Below, in pieces: positions 24,119 through 33,328 of a stretch of 64,000 nt of DNA. The DNA is from an uncultured Ruminococcus sp. (GTDB taxonomy: Bacteria > Bacillota > Clostridia > Oscillospirales > CAG-272), in assembly GCA_902795355.1 (NCBI GenBank), contig CADBKZ010000004.1, forward strand, positions 1 through 64,000, in the 5' to 3' direction. The position numbers and the translations under genes are program-made. Numbering within the stretch: position 1 is the first letter of the stretch; the number at the start of each line of letters is the position of its first letter. The notes beneath the pieces were generated by a model, which was not told where the DNA came from, did no database searches, and saw nothing but the letters and a program-made list of their open reading frames with translations.

Positions 24119-26479
24119 GTGAAGATCGGCGAATTTGTCCGAAAAAACAGCAAGGAAATTTCATTTGTTATCGTAATCGTGTTATGCCTGATCCTGATCC
24201 TTTCCACCGTCGCTCTTCTGAACGGGTATTCGGACAGTCTGGAAGAGCAGGCGCGAACGCAGGTCAAGGTTTACGCCTCGGATACCGCGGGGGCGCTTTC
24301 CGAACAGCTCGCCCGTTACGCGGGCATTGCGCGGGAAGTGGCGCACCGCGCCGAAACCTTTACATCCGAATCCGAATTGATCAACTACTTCCGTCTTGTG
24401 GATGATAACGCCGAGTACTACGGCGATGTGGAAATGATCCGCTTTTTCAAGCGCAACGCCGAAGGACGGTTTCTGGAATACGAGGACGGATACGAATTTG
24501 AAGGCGGCGAATCGGAAGCCGTTCTGGCGCTTTTGGGCAAGGACGACGTTGCCTGCTCGGGCGTTGCGTTCGACCATGATTCCGCCGACCGTTCGGTGGT
24601 CGGGTTCTATGCCCCCGTGAGCGGAAGCGACCTGTTGGATAGTCTGGTTCTCTTTTACCCCATCAGCGAGATCACCGCGTTTGCGGAAAAGGCGGATCAG
24701 GATATGCTCGCGCATTCCGAGTTTGTGGTGTTCTGCTCCCAGCGCAACCGCATTAAGGAAGTGCTGTACGATAGCAGGGATTCCTTTTCCAATCAGGTTC
24801 TTTCGCTGTTCAACCGAAGCGACGAGCTTTCCAAACATACGGACATTTTCGAGGTTCTCGGCGCGCAGATCAACAACGCCGAAACGCAGAAACAGCTGGA
24901 AAACATGATCGCGTCCGGCGAATCGGATGTGGTCTCCATTAAGATCAGCGGCGTTTCCTATGTGGTTTCCATCAGCGGCGGCGGGCAGTACGGCGGCGGT
25001 ATGTATGTGGTCGGGCTGTATCTTTCGTCCCGCGCATACGAGAGCGGCTATCAGTTTGCAAACAGCATTCTGGCAACGCTGGTGATCTGCTTTGTGATTC
25101 TGCTCGGCGCGGTTCTCTACCTGTTCATCAGCCGACATCTGATCAACAAGAAGATTTTCGACCTCGGAACCGTTGACCCCAACCTCGGCGCGCCGACCAT
25201 GATCAAGTTTGAGCGGCAGGCCAAGGAGATTCTGGAAACCCACAAGGCAACGCAGTTCGCCGCCATTATTGCCGAAGTCCGCTTCTTCAACTTCATTACC
25301 GAAAACTTCGGCGAAGATGCGTCCTTGGCGGTTCTGCAATACATGAAGCTGATTTACAGCAAATCGCTCCAAACCGACGAGGCCTATGCCTACCTTGCCG
25401 ACGGGCAGTTCGTTCTGCTCTACCATTACCGCGAGCAGAGCGACCTGATCAACCGTTTGCGCGGCATCAGCGCGGTTGCGGATAAATACCCCGGGCTGCG
25501 CGATGAAAAGTACAGCATCCGGTTGCAATTCGGCGTTTACGAGATTGACCGCACGCTCTCGCAGCCGATCCAGAACATGGTGGATAAAGCCATTGTTGCC
25601 AAGAACTCCGCAAAGGAGTTCGGCACCACGGGCGAAATCAAATTCTACACCGAAAAGCTCCGCGAAAGCTACTTGCAGAGCGCGGACATTGAAGTTCGTA
25701 TGGAGAACGCCCTGAAAAACGACGAGTTCAAGGTGTTCTTCCAGCCCAAGTATAACATTGCGCAGAGCCGGCAGGATGGGTGCGAAGCGTTGGTGCGCTG
25801 GTATGAGCCGGAAAAGAACTTCTATCGCCGCCCCGATACGTTCCTGCCTTTGTTCGAGGCGAACGGATTTATTGTGGAAGTGGATAAATACGTTTACCGC
25901 AAGGTTTGCGAATACATTCACGAGTCGGTGGAGCGCGGCGATTCGGTTTACCCCGTTTCGGTCAACGTTTCCCGTATTACAGCCATTCAGCCCGACTTTA
26001 TCGAGTATTATTCGCGCATCAAGCGGCAGTATAAAATTGTGGACCGCTTCCTCATGCTGGAATTTACCGAGAGCTTCGCGTTCGAGAACTACGACGCGCT
26101 CAAAGAAATTATCAACGCCCTGCACCAAAACGGGTTCCTTTGCTCCATCGACGACTTCGGGTCGGGCTATTCGTCCTATAACATTCTCAAAGAGCTGCCG
26201 ATGGACGAAATCAAGCTCGATAAGTTCTTTATTGAAAAGGGATTGGCCGAGGAACGCGACAACGCCATTATCGAAAGCGTAATCCGCGTTGCGAAATTCC
26301 TCGGAATGAAGGTTACGCAAGAGGGCGTGGAGCAGGTGGAGGACGTTCGCCGGCTGCGCTCGCTCGGCTGCGACGTAATTCAGGGATACTATTATTCCAA
26401 GCCGCTTCCCATGGTCGACTACATCGCGTTTGTCAACAAGAAGAACGTGGTGGACGAGCGGAAGCTGATGGAGAGCTGA
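24119..26479 (+). CDS. Membrane sensor with degenerate GGDEF and active-looking EAL domains
   Basis: The 786-aa protein starts at GTG 24119 (AAAGGAGAG upstream). It has a TM helix (about 15-37), a long extracellular sensor of about 270 residues that resembles a Cache-type domain, a second TM (about 318-342), a GGDEF-like domain and a C-terminal EAL domain. The GGDEF signature is replaced by ADGQFVLLY, so cyclase activity is lost; such domains often regulate. EAL motifs are intact: CEALVRW, VSVNVSR, LMLEFTES, SIDDFGSGYS, EIKLDKFFI, TQEGVEQ and VIQGYYYSKP. It is expected to hydrolyse c-di-GMP in response to an outside signal. As last gene of the SipW/AAA+ transcript it could turn the riboswitch off, closing a feedback loop. 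Confidence 0.88.
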   Translation: MKIGEFVRKNSKEISFVIVIVLCLILILSTVALLNGYSDSLEEQARTQVKVYASDTAGALSEQLARYAGIAREVAHRAETFTSESELINYFRLVDDNAEYYGDVEMIRFFKRNAEGRFLEYEDGYEFEGGESEAVLALLGKDDVACSGVAFDHDSADRSVVGFYAPVSGSDLLDSLVLFYPISEITAFAEKADQDMLAHSEFVVFCSQRNRIKEVLYDSRDSFSNQVLSLFNRSDELSKHTDIFEVLGAQINNAETQKQLENMIASGESDVVSIKISGVSYVVSISGGGQYGGGMYVVGLYLSSRAYESGYQFANSILATLVICFVILLGAVLYLFISRHLINKKIFDLGTVDPNLGAPTMIKFERQAKEILETHKATQFAAIIAEVRFFNFITENFGEDASLAVLQYMKLIYSKSLQTDEAYAYLADGQFVLLYHYREQSDLINRLRGISAVADKYPGLRDEKYSIRLQFGVYEIDRTLSQPIQNMVDKAIVAKNSAKEFGTTGEIKFYTEKLRESYLQSADIEVRMENALKNDEFKVFFQPKYNIAQSRQDGCEALVRWYEPEKNFYRRPDTFLPLFEANGFIVEVDKYVYRKVCEYIHESVERGDSVYPVSVNVSRITAIQPDFIEYYSRIKRQYKIVDRFLMLEFTESFAFENYDALKEIINALHQNGFLCSIDDFGSGYSSYNILKELPMDEIKLDKFFIEKGLAEERDNAIIESVIRVAKFLGMKVTQEGVEQVEDVRRLRSLGCDVIQGYYYSKPLPMVDYIAFVNKKNVVDERKLMES

Positions 26480-26505
26480 TTTTTCCGCTTTTTTCGGAAA
26501 ACCGA

Positions 26506-26534
26506 TTGACAAATCGGCTCCGATGTGGTAAACT
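26506..26534 (+). promoter_or_regulatory. Promoter of the ileS T-box transcript
   Basis: TTGACA (26506-26511), 17-bp spacer, TAAACT (26529-26534), again with AATCGG after the -35 box. Confidence 0.75.
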
Positions 26535-26540
26535 AATACC

Positions 26541-26806
26541 GAACAACATTGAAGAAGAACCCGCGGTCGGGAGACTTCCAGAGAGTGCGCAAGCGGTGGG
26601 AGCGCATAGTCGGAACGGTCGCAAAGGGCATCGCTTCCGAGTTGGTCAGCCGAGCGCCAAGCGCGGGTAGGTTGATCCGTTTGGCCGCGTTAAGGCCGCC
26701 CGTCAAGCGCGTTGCCGCAATTTCCAGCGGCGGCGAACATGAGTGGTACCGCGGCGCAAGCCGTCTCATGGCTCCCATGGGGGAGCCGTGGGGCGGCTTT
26801 TACATT
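26541..26806 (+). promoter_or_regulatory. T-box leader controlling ileS
   Basis: T-box RNAs sense the charging state of a tRNA. The stem I signature CCAGAGAGTGCG (26578-26589) and GGTGGGAGC are present, a likely specifier ATC (26630-26632) would read isoleucine, and the T-box bulge GAGTGGTACCGCGG (26741-26754) is complete. A terminator hairpin follows (AAGCCG...GGCTCCC-ATG-GGGGAGCC...CGGCTT, 26758-26800). Uncharged tRNA-Ile would favour the antiterminator and ileS expression. The specifier call rests on position only. Confidence 0.92.
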
Positions 26807-26835
26807 TGTTATTTTTTATGCGATAGGAGAATACC

Positions 26836-29634
26836 ATGGCAAAGGACTACACAAACACATTAAATCTGCCAACCACCGAGTTCCCCATGCGGGCAAATCT
26901 GCCGCAGAGGGAACCCGAAATGCTGCAATATTGGGGCAATGTCAAACTCTATGATCTGCTTCAAAAAAACGGCGCGGGCAAGCCCCTGTTCAATATTCAC
27001 GACGGCCCGCCGTTCTCCAACGGAAACATCCATATGGGAACGGCCATGAACAAGATTCTGAAGGACATCATCAACAAGTCCAAGGCGATGGGCGGCTACC
27101 ATGTTCCGTATAACCCCGGGTGGGATAACCACGGAATGCCCATTGAATCCGCCATTATCAAGCAGAATAAAATCGACCGCAAGAAAATGTCGATTCCCGA
27201 ATTCCGCAGCGCCTGCCATCGGTTTGCGCAGGACTTCGTTGAAAAACAGATGGAGCAGTTCAAGCGATTGGGCGTCGCCGCCGATTGGGACCATCCGTAC
27301 CTGACCATGAACCCCTCTTTCGAGGCAAAGGAAATTCGCGTATTCGGCGAAATGTATCGCCGCGGGTATATCTATAAGGGAATGAAGCCCGTTTATTGGT
27401 GCCCGCACGACGAAACCGCGCTGGCCGAAGCCGAGATCGAATATCAGACCGACCCCTGCACGTCCATTTATGTCAAGTTCCGCGTCAAGAACGACCAAGG
27501 CAAACTCGCGGGCGTTTCCGACCTTGCCAACACCTATTTCGTGATCTGGACGACCACCACATGGACGCTCCCGGGGAACCAAGCCATTGCGCTCAACCCC
27601 GCGGAACCGTATGTTCTCGTCAAGGCCGGAAACGGCGAAACGTATATCCTTGCCGAGGCGCTTGCCGAGAGGACCATGCAGGCGGCGGGAATCGCATCCT
27701 ATGAAACGGTTGCGTCCTTCAAGGGGCAGGATTTTGAGTACATGACCGCCCAGCATCCGTTCCTCAACCGCGAAAGCCTTGTGGTCGTTGCGGACTACGT
27801 AACAATGGAGAGCGGAACCGGCTGCGTTCATACGGCGGGCGGGTTCGGCGCGGACGATAACGTTACCTGCCGCCGCTACGGCCTGCCGCCGCTGGTCCCC
27901 GTGGATGATCGCGGATACCAGACCGAGGAAGCGGGCAAGTTTGCAGGGCTGCGCTACGATGAATCCAACAAGGCGATCCTTGCCGACCTGAAAGAGAGCG
28001 GCGCGCTGTTTGCGTCGGAAGAGATGCAGCATGAATACCCGCACTGCTGGCGGTGCAAGAACCCCATCATCTTCCGCGCAACGCCGCAGTGGTTCTGCTC
28101 GGTGGAAGCGTTCAAGGATGATGCAGTCAAGGCGGCGGACAAGGTGCAATGGCTGCCCGAATGGGGCGGCGAGCGCATGAAGCAGATGATCCGCGAGCGC
28201 GCGGATTGGTGCATTTCGCGCCAACGCCATTGGGGCCTGCCTATTCCGGTGTTCTATTGCGACGCGTGCAAAAAGCCGATTGTAACCGACGAAACGATTA
28301 ACGCCGTTTCCGAAGCGTTCGCCGAGAGCGGCTCCAACGTCTGGTACGAAAAAGAGGCGGCCGAGCTTTTGCCGAGCGGCTTTGCCTGCCCGCATTGCGG
28401 CGGAAAGTCGTTTTTCAAGGAGACCGACACTTTAGACGGCTGGTTCGATTCGGGTTCCTCGCATTTCGCGGCGCGGGAAAACGGAGAGAACGCCGACCCC
28501 GCCGATCTTTACCTCGAGGGGGCCGACCAATACCGCGGCTGGTTCCAATCCTCGCTTCTGACGTCGGTCGGAGCCGGCAAACAGGCCCGCGCGCCTTATA
28601 AAACCGTTCTGACCCACGGTTGGGTGGTGGACGGCGAGGGCAAGGCCATGCATAAATCCCTCGGCAACACGGTGCTTCCGTCGGATGTGATTCCGAAATA
28701 CGGCGCGGATCTGGTGCGTTTGTGGGTCGCGTCGGCGGATTATCGGGTGGATGTCCGCGTATCGGATCCCATCTTCCGCCAGCTTTCGGACGCTTACCGC
28801 AAGATCCGCAACACCGCGCGGATCCTGATTGCCGACCTGAACGATTTTAACCCCGACGCCGATTCGCTCCCCTTGGAATCGCTCCCCGAGATTGACCGTT
28901 GGATCGTTTCGCGCATGAACGACCTGACAAAAACCGTTCGCCGCGCGTATGATGATTACGAATTTCATATCATCTACCACGAAATCGGCAATTTCTGCAC
29001 CAACGACCTCTCCAAACTCTATATTGACATTACCAAAGACCGCGTGTACACCGAGAAAGCCGAAAGCGAGGCGCGCCGCGCCGCGCAAACGGCCATGTAT
29101 TTCGTCCTCTCGGGTCTGACGCGTCTGCTCGCGCCGATCCTTGCGTTTACGGCCGAGGAAATGTGGCAGGCAATCCCGCACCGCGCCGCCGATGTGAAAG
29201 AGAGCGTGTATCTCAACGATCTCCCCACCTACAACGGGGCGTTGGCGTTCCCCGAGGTGCGCGAGCGGTGGGATCGGCTCTTTGAAATGCGCGACGACGT
29301 GATGAAAGCGCTCGAACTCGCGCGCGCCGAAAAGCTGGTCGGCAAATCCTTGGAAGCGAAAATTACGCTTTACAGCGAGGACGACGAACTGCTGAACTTC
29401 CTCTCCTCGTTCGGGAAAGAGCTGGAAACCGTGTTCATCGTTTCCGGCGTTTCGGCGGTTCGGGGAACCGCGCCCGAGGGCGCGCATACCGAGGGGACCT
29501 TCCCGATCGGCGTTCTGGTGGAGACCGCGGACGGCTGCAAATGCGACCGCTGCTGGTCGTTCTCCACTGTTGGCAAACATACGGAGGACGGCGGCTTCCT
29601 TTGCGAGCGTTGCCGCAAGATCCTCGGCGAGTAA
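26836..29634 (+). CDS. ileS: Isoleucyl-tRNA synthetase
   Basis: The enzyme charges tRNA-Ile. The 932-aa length is standard. GPPFSNGNIHMGTAMNKILK carries the HIGH-type motif (here HMGT), and GKAMHKSLGN is the KMSKS loop (KMHKS form). The editing domain is present between them, and the C-terminal zinc ribbon shows CKCDRCWS and CERCRK. The two catalytic motifs are slightly divergent from the textbook but within the range of Clostridia enzymes. Start 26836 has AGGAGAATACC. The T-box leader controls it. lspA and an rluD-like gene follow in the same direction. Confidence 0.96.
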   Translation: MAKDYTNTLNLPTTEFPMRANLPQREPEMLQYWGNVKLYDLLQKNGAGKPLFNIHDGPPFSNGNIHMGTAMNKILKDIINKSKAMGGYHVPYNPGWDNHGMPIESAIIKQNKIDRKKMSIPEFRSACHRFAQDFVEKQMEQFKRLGVAADWDHPYLTMNPSFEAKEIRVFGEMYRRGYIYKGMKPVYWCPHDETALAEAEIEYQTDPCTSIYVKFRVKNDQGKLAGVSDLANTYFVIWTTTTWTLPGNQAIALNPAEPYVLVKAGNGETYILAEALAERTMQAAGIASYETVASFKGQDFEYMTAQHPFLNRESLVVVADYVTMESGTGCVHTAGGFGADDNVTCRRYGLPPLVPVDDRGYQTEEAGKFAGLRYDESNKAILADLKESGALFASEEMQHEYPHCWRCKNPIIFRATPQWFCSVEAFKDDAVKAADKVQWLPEWGGERMKQMIRERADWCISRQRHWGLPIPVFYCDACKKPIVTDETINAVSEAFAESGSNVWYEKEAAELLPSGFACPHCGGKSFFKETDTLDGWFDSGSSHFAARENGENADPADLYLEGADQYRGWFQSSLLTSVGAGKQARAPYKTVLTHGWVVDGEGKAMHKSLGNTVLPSDVIPKYGADLVRLWVASADYRVDVRVSDPIFRQLSDAYRKIRNTARILIADLNDFNPDADSLPLESLPEIDRWIVSRMNDLTKTVRRAYDDYEFHIIYHEIGNFCTNDLSKLYIDITKDRVYTEKAESEARRAAQTAMYFVLSGLTRLLAPILAFTAEEMWQAIPHRAADVKESVYLNDLPTYNGALAFPEVRERWDRLFEMRDDVMKALELARAEKLVGKSLEAKITLYSEDDELLNFLSSFGKELETVFIVSGVSAVRGTAPEGAHTEGTFPIGVLVETADGCKCDRCWSFSTVGKHTEDGGFLCERCRKILGE

Positions 29635-29709
29635 AGAAAAAAACGGGAACAAGCGGAAATCAAATAGAATCAAACTTGTTCTTATTCTAAAAAAGGAAAG
29701 GAGAATCGC

Positions 29710-30249
29710 ATGATAACCGCAATCATTCTTGCCGCCATCATCCTCGGCGTTGTCGGGCTCGATCAGCTCACCAAGCATCTTGTGCTGGCGTATCTCGCAA
29801 ACGGGGAATCGGTTCGCTGGATCCCCCATGTGGTGCATTTTACCTATGTGCGCAACGAGGGAGCGGCGTTCGGAATGTTCAGCGACCATCGGTGGGTGTT
29901 CATGGTTTTCTCGTCGGTGGCAATCGTTGCGCTCGGCGTTTATCTGTTCCGCTTCTGCAAGTCCGATATGTGGGTCAAGGTCTCGCTTGCCATGGTGATC
30001 GGCGGCGGCATCGGAAACATGATCGACCGCATTGCGTGGGGATCGGTGGTGGATTTCATCGAGCTGCCGTTTTTGTGGTTGCCGTTGCTCAACATGTATT
30101 TTCCGATTTTCAACGTGGCCGATTCGTTCGTAACGGTCGGAGCCGTTATTCTGGTCGTCTGCCTGATCCGCATGCAGGTGCGGGAGACGCGCGAGGAAAA
30201 AAAGAAAAAAGAGAACCCCGGGGAGCCGAGCGATGGCGGAGAACGTTGA
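29710..30249 (+). CDS. lspA: Lipoprotein signal peptidase LspA
   Basis: LspA cleaves signal peptides of diacylated prolipoproteins in the membrane. The 179-aa product has four TM segments and the conserved blocks DQLTKHLV, RNEGAAFGMF, GGGIGNMIDRI (catalytic aspartate) and FNVADSFV (second catalytic aspartate). A hydrophilic lysine/glutamate tail of about 25 residues extends beyond the usual end. It overlaps the pseudouridine synthase start by 17 bases, a common lspA-rluD pairing in Firmicutes. Confidence 0.95.
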   Translation: MITAIILAAIILGVVGLDQLTKHLVLAYLANGESVRWIPHVVHFTYVRNEGAAFGMFSDHRWVFMVFSSVAIVALGVYLFRFCKSDMWVKVSLAMVIGGGIGNMIDRIAWGSVVDFIELPFLWLPLLNMYFPIFNVADSFVTVGAVILVVCLIRMQVRETREEKKKKENPGEPSDGGER

Positions 30250-31228
30250 GCGGGTCGGGCGTTTGACCGTAACGGCCGACATGGCAGGGAAGCGGTTGGA
30301 CGCGCTGCTCTCCGACTTTGCGGGGATTACGCGTTCGGCGGCGGTCCGGCTTATCGGGGACGGAAACGTTACGGTAAACGGAGAACCCGCGCCCAAAAAT
30401 GCCCGCCCGAGCGCGGGAGCCGTTGTTGCGTGGGAGTTGCCGGAACCCGAACCGACCGAAGCGATTCCGCAGAACATCCCGCTTGACGTTGTTTACGAGG
30501 ACGACGACATTATCGTGGTCAACAAGCCCGTCGGCATGGTGGTTCACCCCGCGGCGGGAAATCCGGACGGAACTTTGGTCAACGCTTTGCTTTGGCATTG
30601 CGGCGCGTCGCTTTCGGGCGTCGGCGGGAAAATTCGCCCGGGCATCGTCCACCGGATCGATAAGGACACCGGCGGGCTGCTGGTCGTCGCCAAAAACGAC
30701 CGCGCGCACCTTGCGCTGGCCGAGCAGATCAAAGAACACCGCGTTTCCCGCGTTTATACGGCGATTGCCATCGGGAACTTTCGGGACGACGCGGGGACCG
30801 TAAACGCCCCGATCGGCCGCCACCCGACCGACCGCAAGCGCATGGCCGTAATCCGAAACGAACGGGCGGTCTCCCGCGAGGCGATTACGCATTGGAAGGT
30901 TCTGGCGCGCGCCGAGGCCGAGGGCAGCCGCTTTACGCTGCTGCGCTGTGAGCTTGAAACGGGAAGAACGCACCAGATCCGCGTTCACATGGCTTCCATC
31001 GGCCATCCGCTCCTCGGCGATCCCGTATACGGCGGGGACCGGACCGCGTTCGAGGCGCGCCACCGCCCCTTGATCCACGGTCAGTGTCTGCACGCGGGAG
31101 AGCTGCAGCTGACGCATCCGCGCACGCAACAACCTATGATCTTTACCGCACCCCCGTCTGCCGAAATGCAAACGCTGATCCGAACGCTGTTCGGAACGGA
31201 GTTTTCGGAAACGGGATCTGATTCATAA
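30233..31228 (+). CDS. rluD: RluD-type 23S rRNA pseudouridine synthase
   Basis: RluA/RluD enzymes change uridines to pseudouridine in 23S rRNA. The 331-aa protein has an N-terminal S4 RNA-binding domain (KRLDALLSDFAGITRSAAVRL) and a catalytic domain with HRIDKDTGGLLV (catalytic aspartate near residue 144) and GRTHQIRVHM. The exact uridines modified cannot be read from sequence; the Firmicute family member is usually called RluD or YlyB. The start overlaps lspA, and the gene is closed by a strong terminator. Confidence 0.92.
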   Translation: MAENVERVGRLTVTADMAGKRLDALLSDFAGITRSAAVRLIGDGNVTVNGEPAPKNARPSAGAVVAWELPEPEPTEAIPQNIPLDVVYEDDDIIVVNKPVGMVVHPAAGNPDGTLVNALLWHCGASLSGVGGKIRPGIVHRIDKDTGGLLVVAKNDRAHLALAEQIKEHRVSRVYTAIAIGNFRDDAGTVNAPIGRHPTDRKRMAVIRNERAVSREAITHWKVLARAEAEGSRFTLLRCELETGRTHQIRVHMASIGHPLLGDPVYGGDRTAFEARHRPLIHGQCLHAGELQLTHPRTQQPMIFTAPPSAEMQTLIRTLFGTEFSETGSDS

Positions 31229-31239
31229 TCAAAAAAATA

Positions 31240-31283
31240 AGCCGGATTTTCGCACCGTGTATGCGAAAATCCGGCTGTTTTTT
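31240..31283 (+). terminator. Strong terminator after rluD
   Basis: AGCCGGATTTTCGCA / TGCGAAAATCCGGCT is a perfect 15-bp stem with a 7-nt loop, followed by TTTTTT. Its core TTTTCGCACCGTGTATGCGA belongs to the short 3'-end motif family. Confidence 0.95.
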
Positions 31284-31361
31284 CAAAATAGAGCGAAAGC
31301 GACCCAAAGGGAATCGCTTTTTTTGGAAAAAAGCAAAAATTTTCGTACCGTGTGGTAAAAA

Positions 31362-31404
31362 AACGCCTGTCCGACCGAAAATCATGCGGTCGGACAAGGC
31401 GTTT
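31362..31404 (-). terminator. Terminator of the exonuclease gene
   Basis: On the minus strand TGTCCGACCG and CGGTCGGACA form a 10-bp stem, extended by GCC/GGC, and lead into a run of seven T. It faces the rluD terminator convergently. Confidence 0.88.
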
Positions 31405-31417
31405 ATGCGGATGGCGT

Positions 31418-32275
31418 TTATACGGACGGCGTTTGCTCGCGGCTGGCGGGTTCCGCGGCGGTTGGCGGATTCGGCTGCGCGGTGGTTTCGCGGCGGATTC
31501 CGGCGTTGGTTTGTGGAGCCGCGGACGCGCCGTTTGTCGGGCGGTTCCCGCCGGAGCGGCGGCGACGTCTGCGCCGCTTGCGGCGCGCGGTTCCAGCGGC
31601 CTGCGCGGTCGGCTGTCCGGCAGTTTGCGGGTTGTTGCCCGCGCGGGGGCGGCGTTGCTGTTTTTGCGGTTCGGGGGCCGATTCCTCTCCCTTTTTCGGC
31701 GCGGGGGGAACGGAAGGAATCATGCAATCGGAAAAGAGCTTCGCAACGGTTTTCGGCGCAAGCCCCTTCGCCTCGCAAACGGCGCGGAAAAGGAGCATGG
31801 TGGCGTATGCGTCGCCGTCGCTGCGGTGCTGGTGTTCGGGAATTTTCCCACACCACGCTTCCACGCACCCAGAAAGCCCGCGCGCTTCCCTGTGGTCGGG
31901 GAACTTTTTGCAGAGCCGCTCCATATCAAGGCATTTGAAAACGGGCGGTTTCAGGCCGTAGCGTTCGCAATCGTGGAGCAGGGCGGCGGTGTCGTTGCCA
32001 ACGGCAAACCCAACGGCGAGATCCGCGCGGCAGAGCAGCTTTTTCAGCCGCTTGTAATAGGCGGGAAAGGTGGAAGCCTCTTCCACAACGTTCATCGGGT
32101 AGGCGAGAATGTTTTTGCGGACGTAGTCGTTGAATCGGCATTCGGGGTTCATCAGAATGTCGGTTTGCGGTTGGGTCAAGCGGAATTTCCCATTGGTCTG
32201 AACATAGCCGAACGAATAGATCGAGCCTTGAATTTTTCCGTTTGCGAACTCCATGTCGAAAAAGAGAATTTTCAT
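31418..32275 (-). CDS. DEDDh-type 3'-5' exonuclease with Arg-rich tail
   Basis: The 285-aa protein has an exonuclease fold of the DnaQ/RNase T kind: KILFFDMEFANG (first acidic pair), a middle segment VGFAVGNDTAALLHDC, and HQHRSDGDAYAT near residue 150 with the catalytic histidine and aspartate. The last 100 residues are of low complexity, with PAPKKGEE, ARRKRRRRRRRSGG and an Asn/Thr/Pro-rich end. This tail should be disordered and bind nucleic acid or ribosomes. Most stand-alone members lack such a tail. Substrate (RNA or DNA) is unknown. No strong ribosome site is visible in the usual window. The divergent DeoR gene lies 180 bases away. Confidence 0.78.
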   Translation of the reverse strand: MKILFFDMEFANGKIQGSIYSFGYVQTNGKFRLTQPQTDILMNPECRFNDYVRKNILAYPMNVVEEASTFPAYYKRLKKLLCRADLAVGFAVGNDTAALLHDCERYGLKPPVFKCLDMERLCKKFPDHREARGLSGCVEAWCGKIPEHQHRSDGDAYATMLLFRAVCEAKGLAPKTVAKLFSDCMIPSVPPAPKKGEESAPEPQKQQRRPRAGNNPQTAGQPTAQAAGTARRKRRRRRRRSGGNRPTNGASAAPQTNAGIRRETTAQPNPPTAAEPASREQTPSV

Positions 32276-32381
32276 AAATGCGGGCGGGGCCTTTCTTTGT
32301 TGTCGTCCCTTCTATTCTATCACAAAATCGCGCGCGCTTCAAGAGATATTCGCGAAAAAAGAAAAAAATTCGGCAAATCTA

Positions 32382-32410
32382 TTTACAAACCGCCCAAAAT
32401 GAATTATAAT
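32382..32410 (+). promoter_or_regulatory. Promoter of the DeoR gene
   Basis: TTTACA (32382-32387), 17-bp spacer, TATAAT (32405-32410); AACCG follows the -35 box. Confidence 0.82.
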
Positions 32411-32458
32411 AGAAACAGCAAAAATCGAGCGACTTTGCGCAAAACGGGGGAGAACGCC

Positions 32459-33211
32459 ATGTATAAATGCGAACGCGAGGATGAAATTCTGGCTCTGTTG
32501 AACGATACGGAGTATGCCACGGTGGAGTACCTTTCCCGCAAAATGAACATCAGCCCGTCCAGCATTCGCCGCGACCTGAAAAATCTGGAGGAGCGGGGGC
32601 TTGTCAAGCGCAGCTACGGCGGCGTGAAAATTGCCGAATCGAGCGGGCGGCGGATCCCGTTCGACTTGCGGAGCCATGAAAACAGCGCGCAGAAAAAGCA
32701 GATCGCCAAAGCGGCAATGTCGTTGATCAACGAGGGAGACGTCGTTTTCCTCGACGGTTCGAGCAGCGCCTATTTCGTTGCGGAATTGCTTCCGTCGGTC
32801 AGCGGAATCACGGTGATCACCAACAATCTCGACGCGCTGAATTGGTTTTCGGGCTACGACATCAAGGCCTACGGAACGGGCGGCATGATCTCTCCCGAGA
32901 ACCGAGCCGTTCTGGTTGGCGGCTACACGCAGGAGTTCCTGCAAAAGATCCACGCGGACGTTGCCATGATTTCCGCGCAGGCCGTCGACGCGGACGGGGC
33001 GTTCTACGATTGCTACGCCGAAGAGGTCGCGGTGCGGAACGTGATGCTGGCGAACGCGCGGCGGCGGGTTCTGCTTTGCGACAGCAGTAAGCTCGGAAAA
33101 ACGTCCACGTTCTATCAGGGCAACGTTTCCGAAATGGATTACGTGGTCAGCAACAGCGACCTCTCGCGGTTCTTCAAAGAACCCACCCCCAAAAAATACA
33201 TCATGGCATGA
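32459..33211 (+). CDS. DeoR/GlpR family sugar-responsive regulator
   Basis: The 250-aa repressor has the DeoR helix-turn-helix (ATVEYLSRKMNISPSSIRRD followed by LKNLEERGLVKRSYGG) and a C-terminal DeoRC sugar-phosphate sensor (GDVVFLDGSSSAYFVAELL, CDSSKLGKTS). It should bind a phosphorylated sugar as inducer. It stands ahead of galT, the heparinase-like gene, and the KDG kinase/aldolase pair, so it probably regulates them. A palindrome inside the galT promoter is a candidate binding site. The start at 32459 has GGGGGAG upstream; longer open frames begin before the promoter and are rejected. Confidence 0.88.
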   Translation: MYKCEREDEILALLNDTEYATVEYLSRKMNISPSSIRRDLKNLEERGLVKRSYGGVKIAESSGRRIPFDLRSHENSAQKKQIAKAAMSLINEGDVVFLDGSSSAYFVAELLPSVSGITVITNNLDALNWFSGYDIKAYGTGGMISPENRAVLVGGYTQEFLQKIHADVAMISAQAVDADGAFYDCYAEEVAVRNVMLANARRRVLLCDSSKLGKTSTFYQGNVSEMDYVVSNSDLSRFFKEPTPKKYIMA

Positions 33212-33224
33212 TCCTTTTTTCGAC

Positions 33225-33262
33225 AAGGACGGCGCGCCGGCTTCGGTTTGCCGTCCTTTTTT
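33225..33262 (+). terminator. Terminator after the DeoR gene
   Basis: AAGGACGGC / GCCGTCCTT stem, closed further by CGAC/GTCG, with TTTTTT. Confidence 0.88.
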
Positions 33263-33328
33263 GTCGCAAAGGCGCGGAAAAGAGGGAAAAAAAGAGGTGA
33301 TTTTCCGCAATTTCGAGCGGCTTTCCGC

